DNA from: Rhodobacterales bacterium RIFCSPHIGHO2_02_FULL_62_130
GTDB taxonomy: Bacteria > Pseudomonadota > Alphaproteobacteria > Rhodobacterales > Rhodobacteraceae
Direction of reading: 5' to 3'
Length of the DNA: 64,000 nt
Assembly (NCBI GenBank): GCA_001828855.1
Contig: MHZT01000001.1
Coordinates: forward strand, 207,298 to 271,297
Shown: positions 51,985 to 61,978 of the stretch, piece by piece
How positions within the stretch are numbered: the first letter of the stretch is position 1
How the letters are laid out: every line of letters begins with the position of its first letter
The notes under the pieces: generated by a model
The model's database searches: none
What the model was told of the DNA's origin: nothing
The model's input: the letters and a program-made list of their open reading frames with translations, nothing else
Made by a program: the position numbers and the translations under genes

Positions 51985-52644
51985 TTACGCCGAGACGCCT
52001 GCGATGATCCGGCCAAGGCCCGCGCGGATATCGGCGATGCGTCCCATCGCGTCGATCCGTTCCAGCACGGCCTTGCCATCATAATAGGCGATCAGCGGGG
52101 CCGTCTGGGCGTGATAGGCCTTGAGCCGTTCGCGCACAGTTTCGGCATTGTCGTCGGCGCGACGCTTGAACGTCGTGCCGCCGCATTTGTCGCAAACCCC
52201 TGCCGTGGCAGGCTGTTTGAATTCGTCGTGATAGCCTTCGCCACAGGCGCAGGTATAGCGCCCGGACACACGGCCAACCATTGCCTCGTCATCGACCTCA
52301 AGGCTGATGGCGGCGGTGATCTTCTGGCCGGTTTCGGCCAGAAGCGTATCGAGGGCGGCGGCCTGACCTGCGGTGCGGGGAAAGCCGTCAAGGATGATGC
52401 CCTTGGACACATCGGGCTGGGCCATGCGGTCGCGCAGGATGGCCAGAACGATGTCGTCCGACACCAACTGCCCTGCCTCCATCACCGCTTTGGCCTTTTT
52501 GCCCGCTTCGGTGCCTGCCGCCACAGCCGCGCGCAGCAGGTCGCCGGTGGAAAGCTGGATCAGACCGAAGTCCTCTTCCAGCATCCGCGCCTGCGTGCCT
52601 TTGCCTGCGCCCGGTGGGCCAAGAAGGATGACAACAGCGGCCAT
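51985..52644 (-). CDS. adk: Adenylate kinase with zinc-binding lid
   Basis: Interconverts ATP + AMP and 2 ADP. 219 residues. P-loop GPPGAGKGT at 9-17; GFPRTAGQ contacts AMP. The LID carries Cys132, Cys134, Cys151 and Cys154 (CACGEGY and CDKCGG), a four-cysteine zinc site more typical of Gram-positive enzymes but known in this family too. The stop of acs lies 6 bases upstream of the adk start, so the two genes are probably one transcript. Confidence 0.95.
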   Translation of the reverse strand: MAAVVILLGPPGAGKGTQARMLEEDFGLIQLSTGDLLRAAVAAGTEAGKKAKAVMEAGQLVSDDIVLAILRDRMAQPDVSKGIILDGFPRTAGQAAALDTLLAETGQKITAAISLEVDDEAMVGRVSGRYTCACGEGYHDEFKQPATAGVCDKCGGTTFKRRADDNAETVRERLKAYHAQTAPLIAYYDGKAVLERIDAMGRIADIRAGLGRIIAGVSA

Positions 52645-52650
52645 ATCGGA

Positions 52651-54615
52651 TCAGGCCTTGTTCATGCGGTTGGCGATCAGGTCATCGACCACCGACGGAT
52701 CGGCAAGCGTCGAGGTGTCGCCAAGCGCGCCGAAGTCGTTTTCGGCGATCTTGCGAAGGATGCGGCGCATGATCTTGCCCGAGCGGGTTTTCGGCAGGCC
52801 GGGCGCCCACTGGATCAGATCAGGCTTGGCAATCGGGCCGATTTCGGTGCGCACCCAAGCCTCAAGCTCTTTGCGCAGCGCGTCGGTCGGTTCCACGCCG
52901 TTCATCAGGGTGACATAGGCGTAGATGCCTTGGCCCTTGATGTCATGCGGATAGCCGACAACGGCGGATTCAGCGACCTTGGGGTGGGCGACCAGCGCGG
53001 ATTCAACTTCGGCGGTTCCCATGCGGTGACCCGAGACGTTGATCACATCGTCGACGCGGCCGGTGATCCAGTAGTAGCCATCCGCATCGCGGCGGCAGCC
53101 GTCGCCGGTGAAGTAATAGCCGCGATACTGGCTGAAATAGGCCTCTTCGAACCGCGCATGGTCGCCCCAAAGGGTGCGCATCTGGCCCGGCCAGCTATCG
53201 GCGATGCACAGCACGCCGTCCGTCTCGGTTGCTTCCTGAACATGGGCGGTTGCCGGGTCCAGCACGATGGGCTGGACACCAAAGAAGGGCAGGGTGGCCG
53301 AGCCGGGTTTTTGCGGGATGGCACCCGGGATCGGGGTGATCAGGTGGCCGCCGGTTTCGGTCTGCCAGAAGGTATCGACGATCGGGCAGCGGCCCTTGCC
53401 GACATGGGTGTTATACCAGTTCCACGCCTCGGGGTTGATCGGCTCGCCGACCGAACCCAGCAGTTTCAGGCTGCTCAGATCATGCTTTTCGACCCATTCC
53501 GCACCCAGACCCATCAGCGAGCGGATCGCGGTGGGGGCGGTGTAGAACTGGTTGACCTTGTGCTTGGCGCAGACTTCCCAGAAGCGGCCCGCATCCGGGA
53601 AGGTCGGCACGCCTTCGAACATCACGGTCGTCGCGCCATTCGCCAGCGGGCCGTAGATGATATAGCTGTGGCCGGTGACCCAGCCCACATCGGCGGTACA
53701 CCAGAACACATCGCCGTCATGGTAATCGAAGGTCACCTGATGGGTCAGCGAGGCATAAACCAGATAGCCGCCCGAGGTGTGAACCACGCCCTTCGGCTTG
53801 CCGGTCGACCCCGAGGTATACAGGATGAACAGCGGATCTTCGGCACCCATTTCGGTATAGGCGCAATAGGGCTTGGCTGCGGCCATCTCGGCCTTGACGT
53901 CGATGTCGCGGCCCGAAACCCACGAGGTCTGGTCGCCGGTGTGCTTGACGACCATGCATTTCACGCGGTCATCGCAGTGCAGCAGGGCGGCGTCGGTGTT
54001 GGCCTTGAGCGGGGTCTTCTTGCCGCCGCGCGGTGCGAAATCCGAGGTGATCACGACCTTGGCTTCGGAGTCATTGATGCGGTTGGCCAGTGCGTCGGGC
54101 GAGAAGCCTGCGAACACGATGGAATGGATCGCGCCGATACGGGCGCAGGCCAGCATGGCATAGGCGGCTTCGGGGATCATCGGCAGATAGATCACCACAC
54201 GGTCGCCCTTGGTTACGCCATGCGATTTCAGCACATTGGCAAAGCGCGAGGTCTGCTCCAGCAGTTCGGCATAGGTGATGTGTTTGGAGGGGGTTTTCGG
54301 ATCATCGGGTTCCCAGATGATCGCGGTCTGGTTGGCGCGGGTGACAAGGTGGCGGTCGATGCAGTTGGCAGAGACGTTCAGCGTGCCATCCTCGAACCAT
54401 TTGATCGAGACTTCGCCAAGGTTGAAATTGGTGTCTTTGACGCGTGTGTAGCCCTTGATCCAATCGATGCGCTGGCCTTGCTCGGCCCAGTAGGCTTCGG
54501 GATCTGCCACAGAGGCCGCGTACTGGCTGGCATAGCCGTCCGCCTTCACATGTGCCGCTGCGATAAACTCATCCGACGCGGTGTAAGCGCCTTTTGCCAA
54601 AGCCTGGTCTGTCAT
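52651..54615 (-). CDS. acs: Acetyl-CoA synthetase
   Basis: Activates acetate to acetyl-CoA through acetyl-AMP. 654 residues. ATP-binding [42 protein letters not shown] and the end [17 protein letters not shown], whose Lys is the usual regulatory acetylation site, are all present. Start ATG 54615 with AGAGGAGAA; the longer frame contains non-conserved sequence. The 319-base upstream region holds an inverted repeat likely to be regulatory. Confidence 0.96.
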   Translation of the reverse strand: MTDQALAKGAYTASDEFIAAAHVKADGYASQYAASVADPEAYWAEQGQRIDWIKGYTRVKDTNFNLGEVSIKWFEDGTLNVSANCIDRHLVTRANQTAIIWEPDDPKTPSKHITYAELLEQTSRFANVLKSHGVTKGDRVVIYLPMIPEAAYAMLACARIGAIHSIVFAGFSPDALANRINDSEAKVVITSDFAPRGGKKTPLKANTDAALLHCDDRVKCMVVKHTGDQTSWVSGRDIDVKAEMAAAKPYCAYTEMGAEDPLFILYTSGSTGKPKGVVHTSGGYLVYASLTHQVTFDYHDGDVFWCTADVGWVTGHSYIIYGPLANGATTVMFEGVPTFPDAGRFWEVCAKHKVNQFYTAPTAIRSLMGLGAEWVEKHDLSSLKLLGSVGEPINPEAWNWYNTHVGKGRCPIVDTFWQTETGGHLITPIPGAIPQKPGSATLPFFGVQPIVLDPATAHVQEATETDGVLCIADSWPGQMRTLWGDHARFEEAYFSQYRGYYFTGDGCRRDADGYYWITGRVDDVINVSGHRMGTAEVESALVAHPKVAESAVVGYPHDIKGQGIYAYVTLMNGVEPTDALRKELEAWVRTEIGPIAKPDLIQWAPGLPKTRSGKIMRRILRKIAENDFGALGDTSTLADPSVVDDLIANRMNKA

Positions 54616-54934
54616 CTGGTTCTCCTCTTCCCCCGCGGATGCCTGTGACACCCGCCTAGCACGGCCCGCATGGTATGCGGGGCTCCCCCGTTCAAGGGTT
54701 ATGATAACGCGATTGTAAAAATAGTGGTAACTCTTTTTATCTATGCGGTTTTTCTGTAAATAAATTGACAAAGTGTGCGGTGAATTTTGTCAATGCCGAG
54801 AAAAGTGGCAATGATTTGACGGGGCGGCCAAGGCGGAAATACGGGCCTGCGCCGATGGTATGCGCTGTGCGATCCAAGGCGGTTGCGCGCCGTCAAGGGG
54901 CTGCGCGCTTTGCCGCAGGGGGTGCGGATGCGAA
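54616..54934. promoter_or_regulatory. acs upstream region with inverted repeat TTGACAAA/TTTGTCAA
   Basis: Between the SulP stop and the acs start there is an A/T-rich stretch (about 54700-54795), unusual for this genome. It contains an inverted repeat with perfect 8-base arms at 54765-54772 and 54786-54793 (13-base spacer) and a GTTATGATAAC palindrome about 60 bases closer to acs. A promoter and operator for acs are likely here. I cannot place -35 and -10 boxes with confidence. No gene is seen in the gap. Confidence 0.55.
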
Positions 54935-56617
54935 TCAGGCGGAAATTTGCTGCAGGGTCGGCAGTGATTCGCCGGTTGCGTCCAAAGGCTGAAGCGCCTG
55001 TTCGACGGCCGTCAGATCGGGCAGGAATTGCACCTGCGGGGGCGTCACGCCGGCATGGATCAGGGCTTGTTTCACCTCGGGGCGGGTGGCTGTCAGGAAC
55101 AGGCGGCCGCCTTTGCGCGCGATCTTGTGCGACAGCAGCTCAAAGGCCCGCGCGCCGGTGGAATCGACGAAAGGCACATCGGTGAAATCCATCACAAAGG
55201 CGCGGGGCTGTTCGGTGACCTTGTCCAGCAGGGTGGAAAGCCGTGCCGAAGCACCAAAGAAATAGGGGCCGTGCAGGTGGTAGACCACGCAGCCTTTGGG
55301 GGCGGTCGCCGTGTCATCGTCGGAGGGGCGGAAGGTCGATGTTTCCGACATGCGCTGGATGAAGACTAGCCCGCCCAAGGCAAAGCCCACCACGATACCG
55401 GATGGCAAATCGCGCAGCACCACCAGCAGGAAGGTCGCCAGCAGCACCACGGCATCGGCGCGGGAGGAGCGCAGCAGTTGCCAGATCGCGGTTTTCTCGG
55501 CCATGTGCCATGCGACCACGGCCAGCATCGCCGCCAGCGCCGCCAGCGGGATATAACCCGCCAAGGGCGCTGCAATCAGCATGAAGGCCAGCACGAACAG
55601 CGCATGCAGCATCCCCGACACCGGCCCGCGTGACCCTGCACGGACATTGGTGGCGGTGCGTGCGATGGTGCCGGTGACGCAGAACCCGCCGAACAGGCCC
55701 GATCCAATATTGGCGATGCCTTGGGCCAGCAGTTCGGCATTGGGGCGGTGACGGCGGCCCGACATGCCATCCGCCACCAGCGCCGCCAGCAGCGATTCAA
55801 TCGCGCCCAGCAGGGTAAAGCTGATGGCCCACGGCAGCGCGGCCGTGAGGGTTGCCACAGAGACGGGCGGCAATGTGGGTTGGGGCAGCATGCGGGGCAA
55901 TGCGCCAAAGCGGCTGGCGATGGTTTGCACGGGCAGATCAAGCGCGGCCACCACGGCGGCGGCGGCGGCCACAGCGATCAGCAGGTTGGGGGCAAGGGGG
56001 GACAGGCGTTTGATGGCCACGATCAGCAGCAGCGTGCCAAGCGAAACGCCCATCGCGGCGGGGGAGGCTGTGGCATGGACGGACCACAGGGTTTCCAGCT
56101 TCTCCACCAACTCGCCCGGCTCGGCTGTGGTCAGGGTCAGGCCGAACAGATCCTTGATCTGGCTGGCAAAGATGATCACCGCGATACCGGCGCTGAAGCC
56201 GATGGTGACGGGATAGGGGATGAACAGGATATAAGTTCCGGCACGGAAAAGGGCCAGCGCGATCAGGAACAGGCCCGACAGCATGGTGGCAAGGATCAGC
56301 CCTTCGATCCCGATCTGCGCGACGCAGGCCGAGACCAGAACGATGAAGGCCCCCGCAGGGCCGCCGATCTGGAACCGCGATCCGCCCAGCATCGACACCA
56401 GAAACCCGCCGATGACGGTGGTGAACAGGCCTCGTTCCGGCCCGACCCCGCTGGCTATGGCGATGGCCATTGACAGGGGCAGCGCGACAATGGCCACCGT
56501 CAGCCCCGCCATGACATCGACGCGGAAATCCTGAAAACGGTAGCCCTCGCGTAGCATCGAGATCAGCTTGGGTTTGAATTCCAGAAGCGGGCTGGCGGGT
56601 GGGTCGCGGTGGGGCAT
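54935..56617 (-). CDS. SulP-family anion transporter with STAS domain
   Basis: 560 residues. About eleven transmembrane helices with ALPLSMAIAIASGVGPERGLF and the GGSRFQIGGPAGAFIV signature. The C-terminal STAS domain (about 440-550) includes FVMDFTDVPFVDSTGARAFE. Members move sulfate, bicarbonate or dicarboxylates with Na+ or H+. The specificity here is unknown. The start ATG 56617 is 70 bases from the divergent PPOX-fold gene. Confidence 0.92.
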   Translation of the reverse strand: MPHRDPPASPLLEFKPKLISMLREGYRFQDFRVDVMAGLTVAIVALPLSMAIAIASGVGPERGLFTTVIGGFLVSMLGGSRFQIGGPAGAFIVLVSACVAQIGIEGLILATMLSGLFLIALALFRAGTYILFIPYPVTIGFSAGIAVIIFASQIKDLFGLTLTTAEPGELVEKLETLWSVHATASPAAMGVSLGTLLLIVAIKRLSPLAPNLLIAVAAAAAVVAALDLPVQTIASRFGALPRMLPQPTLPPVSVATLTAALPWAISFTLLGAIESLLAALVADGMSGRRHRPNAELLAQGIANIGSGLFGGFCVTGTIARTATNVRAGSRGPVSGMLHALFVLAFMLIAAPLAGYIPLAALAAMLAVVAWHMAEKTAIWQLLRSSRADAVVLLATFLLVVLRDLPSGIVVGFALGGLVFIQRMSETSTFRPSDDDTATAPKGCVVYHLHGPYFFGASARLSTLLDKVTEQPRAFVMDFTDVPFVDSTGARAFELLSHKIARKGGRLFLTATRPEVKQALIHAGVTPPQVQFLPDLTAVEQALQPLDATGESLPTLQQISA

Positions 56618-56687
56618 TTCGGTGCGCCTTGTTTTCTGCTTGAACTGAACGACTGTCGGTCCGGTCTGTCAATGAGAGGTTAAGGCA

Positions 56688-57143
56688 ATGAAACAACCTG
56701 TCGCGGAGGCGGATGATGCGGCGCGGGCGCTGGCGCGGCAGCTTTTGCAGCTAAAGCACGCCAGTCTGGCCTATCTGGACGATGAGGGGCCGGGGATCAG
56801 CCGGATTGCTTTTGGTCTGGATGCGGCGGGCTGTCCGATGACCTTGGTGTCGGGTCTGGCCGCGCATGCGGTGGCGTTGCGGGCGCATGCGCCTTGCGCG
56901 GTGATGCTGGGTGATCCGGGCGGCAAGGGCGATCCGTTGACCCATCCGCGCCTGATGTTGCGGGCAGTTGCCGAGTTTGTCGAGAAGGACAGCCAGCGCG
57001 ACCATTGGCTGAAGGGCCACCCGAAGGCAGCCCTTTATATTGATTTCACCGATTTCGCCTTTGTGCGGCTGCGCCCTGTGTCGGCCCTGCTGAATGGCGG
57101 GTTCGGCAAGGCGTGGCGGCTGGCGCCGGATGATCTGCTTTAG
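56688..57143 (+). CDS. Pyridoxamine 5'-phosphate oxidase-fold protein (HugZ-like)
   Basis: 151 residues, split-barrel flavin/heme-binding fold. LKHASLAYLDDEGPGISRIAF and the DPLTHPRLMLRAVAEFVEKD stretch fit the HugZ/heme-utilisation type that binds FMN or degrades heme. AAGG/GAGG precedes the ATG. The C-terminal extension present in many HugZ proteins is missing, so function is uncertain. It ends just before a 15-base tandem repeat. Confidence 0.85.
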   Translation: MKQPVAEADDAARALARQLLQLKHASLAYLDDEGPGISRIAFGLDAAGCPMTLVSGLAAHAVALRAHAPCAVMLGDPGGKGDPLTHPRLMLRAVAEFVEKDSQRDHWLKGHPKAALYIDFTDFAFVRLRPVSALLNGGFGKAWRLAPDDLL

Positions 57144-57146
57144 GCA

Positions 57147-57206
57147 GGTCCGATCTGCATTGGCCCGATCTACACAGGCCAGATCTACACAGGCCCGATC
57201 TACACA
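57147..57206. repeat. Four 15-base tandem repeats at the convergent gene ends
   Basis: Units start at 57147, 57162, 57177 and 57192. Consensus GGCCCGATCTACACA; the first copy is degenerate (GGTCCGATCTGCATT), the third has one change. The last unit carries the stop codon (57200-57202) of the convergent beta-helix gene. Copy number may vary between strains. Confidence 0.8.
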
Positions 57207-59488
57207 GGGTTATCGCAGCGCAGCACCACATGCGCGCGCCCCTTCACCGCCGCGGGCCATTTCAGATGCACCTGCGCGCCCGCAACCCCTTGGCCCGGCA
57301 AGGCATAGGGCTGCACGAATTGCGCGGCGTTGCTGGCATTGGTCACGGCGCCTTCGGGCATGACCGAGGTGACATTGCGCGCGCGCGCCCCGAAGGGCAG
57401 ATAGGCCGCGCCATCGACCACCCATGTATCGGCAGCAGTGTTCTGCACATGCTCGATCAACAGCGGGCTGATGGTGGGCTGGCTGACGCCGTGGAAGGTG
57501 TTGTGCGCGAAGGTCACGTTGCGGAAGCTTTGGTAGTTCAGGGCCGCAAAGCTGGTGTCGGCCATCTCGACCCGATCAATCGAGGCCCCCACCACGCGGA
57601 ACACGTTCGAGGTCACGGTCAACCCGTTCAGGAAATGCCCGGTCCCGCGCGGGGTGACCACCAGCCAGCGGAACCACGGCGCCACATCCGAGGCGATGAA
57701 CAGATTGCCCGTGATGGTGATGCCGCCAAAGGAATACTGGCTGGCATAGGTGGGGCTGTCGTCATGTTCGTTCGAAAGCTCGATGAAACAGTTGTCGATA
57801 TAGTTGCCGGTGATGAACACGTTCGAGTTCGGCTTGGTGAACACCAGCCCCGCGCGCCGGATGCCCGCCGTTTCGCCATCGCCAAGGAAGAAGTGGTTGC
57901 CAAGGAACATATGGCCGGTTCCCGCCAGAATCCCGAAATGTGCGAAATGCACGATGCGGTTGTTGCGGGTCTTGGAGTCATTGGCATTGACGTTGAACAC
58001 GATCGAGGTGCGGTTCTGGGCAGCGATGGCGGATTCGTTCGACAGGAACTGGCAGCCTTCGATCTGCAAATCCTGACAGCCGCGCCCCGACGAGGTGACG
58101 CCGCGATCCTTGGGTTTGTTCACCACGCAATTTGTCAGACGGAACGACAGGCCAGCGGGGGCAAGGTTGATCGCACTGGCGATGCCGCCGCACAGAAACT
58201 CGATATTGGTGACCTCGAACTTTGCCAGATCGGAAAAGCCCGAGAAATCCAGCATATAGCGGTAGCGTTCGAAGGTGTAGCTGCGGGTGCCGGACCCGCC
58301 GACAAGGGGCTGGCTGAGTTCGAGGGTAGAGGCTGCGACGTTTTTCGAGGTGACATAAACCTCGCGTCCGACGCCGGTGCCAGAGACGTGCGCCCCGACA
58401 GGGATGCTGGCGATATTGGCCACGGCGGTCAGCCGCGCAGGCAAGGCTGTGGAATAGGTGGCGATGGCGGTGACGCTTTGGGTATCCCACGCGGGGCCGG
58501 GGGTAGTGACAAGCTGGCCATGCGTGATGATGCGGCGCTGGGCATAGGTGGAAAGGCCCGTCAGGGCGGCCACGTCGATGGGTTCCACCAGTTCCACCCG
58601 CCGCCCGTTCAGATCCAGCGAGACGTGATCGGTGTAGAAGAACAGCGCCTGAAGCGCCTTGCGAAAGCCGATCAACTCGCCCCCGAAGGCCGCGGAATAG
58701 CTGTCAAGGTTGTAGTTGCGGGTCAGCGTCAGGCGCTGGTTCTCCGGCATGGTGATGGTGCCTTGGAATTCCACCAGATTTTCGAAGGTCAGATGGGTGG
58801 CGATGTAGTAATTGCCGGGGCTGACCACCACGGTCTTGCCCGCCGCGGCAGTATCGGCGGCGTCAAAGGCGGCGCGGTCATCGGTGATGCCATCGCCCAC
58901 GGCACCATAATCGCGCACATCGACGAAATCGAACATCTCAGCGTGGAAGATGGCGGTCACGTCCTCGATTGTGATGTCGTCGATGCGGACAACGCCGCCA
59001 TTCGCGCCGGTCAGATCAAGGCCGAAATGGCCGTAGACGGGGGCGGTTCCCCAGATCATGTCCACGCCTTGCCGGTTGCCCGACCCGATGATGGCGCTGA
59101 CGGTGACGACGCTGCCGTAAGAGGTCAGCGCCACCGACGGCCCGATCTGGTCCGCCGCCGTGACGTTGGCCCCCGAGGAACTGCCCGCCCAAGCCGCAAT
59201 GCGGACCGAGGGCAGCGCGCCCGAGATCGCCTTCACGCGGGCGGTGACGCGCAGATACAGGCCGGGCTGGACCGGGATCTGCTGGAAGCAGCGCAGCTTT
59301 TGCGTGGCTGCGGTCTTTTGCAACTCTAGGCAGCCGGCGAAGTCCTGATCGGATGGCACATAGGCCGCATTCGGCTGGGCGTCATATGACCCTTGCCCCG
59401 GCCGCCCGTCTTCGCGCGACCACAGCGATAGCCCCGCCGAAAACGCCGGCGGCATCAGCACCAGACCTTGCGTAATTGCCTTGTTCAT
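57200..59488 (-). CDS. Right-handed beta-helix protein (Pectate_lyase_3/GH28-related)
   Basis: 762 residues, no signal peptide. An N-terminal carbohydrate-binding-like region (about 1-185) is followed by YGAVGDGITDDRAAFDAA at 194-211, the hallmark of Pectate_lyase_3 proteins. A long series of beta-helix rungs follows to about residue 700 (for example NVFITGNYIDNCFI and GITITGNLFIASD). Similar proteins accompany exopolysaccharide or phage-tailspike functions. The neighbouring WbpM-type gene and the Wzc tail at the right edge favour the polysaccharide role. The last codons run into the tandem repeat. Confidence 0.85.
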   Translation of the reverse strand: MNKAITQGLVLMPPAFSAGLSLWSREDGRPGQGSYDAQPNAAYVPSDQDFAGCLELQKTAATQKLRCFQQIPVQPGLYLRVTARVKAISGALPSVRIAAWAGSSSGANVTAADQIGPSVALTSYGSVVTVSAIIGSGNRQGVDMIWGTAPVYGHFGLDLTGANGGVVRIDDITIEDVTAIFHAEMFDFVDVRDYGAVGDGITDDRAAFDAADTAAAGKTVVVSPGNYYIATHLTFENLVEFQGTITMPENQRLTLTRNYNLDSYSAAFGGELIGFRKALQALFFYTDHVSLDLNGRRVELVEPIDVAALTGLSTYAQRRIITHGQLVTTPGPAWDTQSVTAIATYSTALPARLTAVANIASIPVGAHVSGTGVGREVYVTSKNVAASTLELSQPLVGGSGTRSYTFERYRYMLDFSGFSDLAKFEVTNIEFLCGGIASAINLAPAGLSFRLTNCVVNKPKDRGVTSSGRGCQDLQIEGCQFLSNESAIAAQNRTSIVFNVNANDSKTRNNRIVHFAHFGILAGTGHMFLGNHFFLGDGETAGIRRAGLVFTKPNSNVFITGNYIDNCFIELSNEHDDSPTYASQYSFGGITITGNLFIASDVAPWFRWLVVTPRGTGHFLNGLTVTSNVFRVVGASIDRVEMADTSFAALNYQSFRNVTFAHNTFHGVSQPTISPLLIEHVQNTAADTWVVDGAAYLPFGARARNVTSVMPEGAVTNASNAAQFVQPYALPGQGVAGAQVHLKWPAAVKGRAHVVLRCDNPV

Positions 59489-59856
59489 CCCTAACCCTCG
59501 CCTTGTTCCGCCGGTTGCGGCAGGCGGAGAAATGCCCCGCGCCGCCTTAGGCCAATGGATTTAACAAGCTTGCATTAACCGAGATTAACACCGCCGTGCG
59601 GTGTCGCTGCATATTGGCAACAGCGGGGCGTATCCGATAGATACTCTCGAAATATAGCTCAACCTAGACTAGAAATCTGCGTTGAAACTATGGCAAAGTA
59701 TCGCCTATAGCCACGTTTTTGGCTTTGCTAGGCTATCCATTGTGATAGTCACCATATCATTGAGGAAGGTATTTGGTCGTCCGATATTTTCGGGGTGCGA
59801 CGCGACGGATTCTATAGGTTTTCGGTGTTTTTGTAGCCGGTCTGGAGTGGTTTGAG
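59489..59856. promoter_or_regulatory. 368-base divergent promoter region, beta-helix gene and dehydratase gene
   Basis: The least GC-rich part of the window. Small inverted repeats: GTATC...GATAC at 59630-59644, AGCCA...TGGCT at 59709-59724 and GTGA-TAG-TCAC at 59742-59752. ATTAACCGAGATTAAC near 59575 is a direct repeat facing the beta-helix gene. Promoters for both genes must lie here, but I cannot identify them. No ORF of note. Confidence 0.5.
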
Positions 59857-61833
59857 ATGAATGCTATCGTGCAATATTTGCTTGGTATGAGTCGGACAAA
59901 AAAGCGCCTGTTGCTGTTGGCGGCAGACTCTGTCGCGCTGATTTGCGTGTTTGTCGCGGCGATGTTTTTGCGGCTGGATAGTTCGGCTTTTCAGTCCCAT
60001 CCTAAAGTATGGTTCGCTCTGCTTCCGGTTGTTCCGCTTTCGCTGTTTGTCTTTGTCAAACTGGGCCTCTACCGCGCTGTGATCCGGTATATCGAGGGGC
60101 ATGCGCTTGTGGCGATCCTGCTGGGGGCTGTGGCCTCGGGCGGGGCGCTGGCGGTGGTCGCGGCGGTGCTGGAGCTGCCGGTGCCGCGATCGGTGCCGGT
60201 GATCTACACGCTGCTGACCTTTCTGGTGCTGGGCGGCATGCGCTTTGCTTTTCGGGAGCTGGTTCTGGTTGGCAAGCAGCGCAAGACCACCCGCGTTGCG
60301 ATCTACGGGGCGGGCGAATCGGGGCGGCAACTGGTGCAGATGCTGCGCGAGAGTGTGCTTTTCCGACCGGTGGTGTTTCTGGACGATTCGCTTGCGGCAC
60401 AAGGCACCCATGTTGCCGGATTGCGCGTGCTGGCCCCCGAGCAGATCGACAGGCTGATCCGTCAGGCGGATGTCTCGGCGGTTCTGTTGGCGATGCCTTC
60501 GGCCAGCAAGGCCCGCCGCAGCGAAATCCTGAAGCGGCTTGAGCGGTTTCCTCTGCAATTGCTGACGGTTCCGGGCATGGATGACATCATGGCGGGGCGC
60601 GCCAAGCTGGATGATGTGAACGATGTCAAGATCGAGGATTTGCTGGGGCGTGATGCGGTGGCGCCGCGACCGGATTTGCTGGGGGCCAATATCACCGGAA
60701 AAACCGTGATGGTGACCGGCGCGGGCGGCTCGATCGGAAGCGAGTTGTGCCGCCAGATCCTGTCGCAACACCCCGCGCGCTTGGTGCTGTTCGAATTGTC
60801 CGAATTCGCGCTGTACAGCATCGAACAAGAATTGCTTGGTCTGCGCGCCGAAGGAAATGCCTGCGAGATCATTGCGATCCTTGGCTCGGTCCAGTCGGCC
60901 GAGCGGGTGGCGACAACACTGCGGCTGTTCGGGGTGCAAACCGTCTACCATGCCGCCGCGTTCAAGCATGTGCCTTTGGTCGAACATAACGTCGCCGAAG
61001 GTGTGCGGAACAATGTGTTCGGCACCGCTGTCGTGCTGGATGCTGCCGTGGCGGCGCGGGTCGAGTCGTTTATCATGGTCTCGACCGACAAGGCGGTGCG
61101 CCCGACCAATATCATGGGGGCCTCCAAGCGGCTGGCCGAGATGGTATGTCAGGCCAAGGCGCAAGGCCCGACGGTGCCAACAAAAATCTCGATGGTGCGC
61201 TTTGGCAATGTGCTTGGTTCGTCAGGGTCCGTTATCCCGTTGTTCCAGAAGCAAATTGCGGCGGGTGGGCCGTTGACGGTGACGCATCCGCAGATCACGC
61301 GGTTTTTCATGACGATCCCCGAGGCGGCGCAACTGGTGATTCAGGCCGGTGCCATGGGGCGGGGCGGCGATGTCTTTGTGCTCGATATGGGCGATCCGGT
61401 GCAGATCTCGGATCTGGCGGCGCAAATGGCGCGACTGCATGGGCTAAAGCCGGTGATCGTGGCCAAGGACAGGGAAGCAAAGCTTGGCAAGGGCGAAATT
61501 GCGATCCAGTTTACCGGCCTGCGTCCGGGGGAAAAACTGTATGAGGAATTGCTGATCGGGGATTGTCCCGCACCCACCCAGCACCCGCGCATCATGTCTG
61601 CCACCGAAATCTGCCTGACCGGATCTGCGCTGGCTCCTCTGCTGGAGCGGCTGGACATGGCCTGCGCGCAAAATGACATTGCCTCTGTCCGGCAGGTGAT
61701 GGCCGAGGCCCAGACCGGCTATAATCCGAACAGTCTGATCGCGGATAACCTTTGGAAAGAGCGTCCGGCCCGGCCTGTGCCTGCCAATGTGCCGCAAGCC
61801 GGGGCAAAGCGTTTGACGGGAACGCACGCGTAG
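59857..61833 (+). CDS. Membrane nucleotide-sugar 4,6-dehydratase/epimerase (WbpM/CapD/PglF family)
   Basis: 658 residues. Four N-terminal membrane helices (within about 17-150), a CoA-binding-like domain (about 160-280: AIYGAGESGRQLVQML), then the polysaccharide biosynthesis SDR domain from about 288 with GAGGSIGSELC and STDKAVRPTNIMGASKR, where Met/Lys replace the usual Tyr-X3-Lys pattern as in WbpM. It makes 4-keto-6-deoxy UDP-sugars for surface glycans. GGAG lies about 12 bases before the ATG. The neighbouring beta-helix protein and the Wzc-like gene suggest an exopolysaccharide locus. Confidence 0.93.
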   Translation: MNAIVQYLLGMSRTKKRLLLLAADSVALICVFVAAMFLRLDSSAFQSHPKVWFALLPVVPLSLFVFVKLGLYRAVIRYIEGHALVAILLGAVASGGALAVVAAVLELPVPRSVPVIYTLLTFLVLGGMRFAFRELVLVGKQRKTTRVAIYGAGESGRQLVQMLRESVLFRPVVFLDDSLAAQGTHVAGLRVLAPEQIDRLIRQADVSAVLLAMPSASKARRSEILKRLERFPLQLLTVPGMDDIMAGRAKLDDVNDVKIEDLLGRDAVAPRPDLLGANITGKTVMVTGAGGSIGSELCRQILSQHPARLVLFELSEFALYSIEQELLGLRAEGNACEIIAILGSVQSAERVATTLRLFGVQTVYHAAAFKHVPLVEHNVAEGVRNNVFGTAVVLDAAVAARVESFIMVSTDKAVRPTNIMGASKRLAEMVCQAKAQGPTVPTKISMVRFGNVLGSSGSVIPLFQKQIAAGGPLTVTHPQITRFFMTIPEAAQLVIQAGAMGRGGDVFVLDMGDPVQISDLAAQMARLHGLKPVIVAKDREAKLGKGEIAIQFTGLRPGEKLYEELLIGDCPAPTQHPRIMSATEICLTGSALAPLLERLDMACAQNDIASVRQVMAEAQTGYNPNSLIADNLWKERPARPVPANVPQAGAKRLTGTHA

Positions 61834-61978
61834 CAGTGCGGTTGGGACTGTTACGCCTCCGGTGAAATCTGCCGGCAATTTGCGAAAATATTTTTCATTT
61901 ATGTGGCGCTGGCATAGGCTTGCAACGAATCCATGCGCCGTGGCCTCAGGCTGCGCCGCTTTTTGCAAAGGGCAAGAC

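Noticed and set aside
52111..54648. 845-codon open frame opposite adk and acs
   Set aside because: It crosses two well-defined minus-strand genes and shows no recognisable domain.
57147..57206. CRISPR array
   Set aside because: Units are directly adjacent 15-mers without spacers and no cas genes are near.
57230..59329. 699-codon open frame opposite the beta-helix gene
   Set aside because: Gly/Arg/His-rich shadow; the minus strand carries the Pectate_lyase_3 motif.
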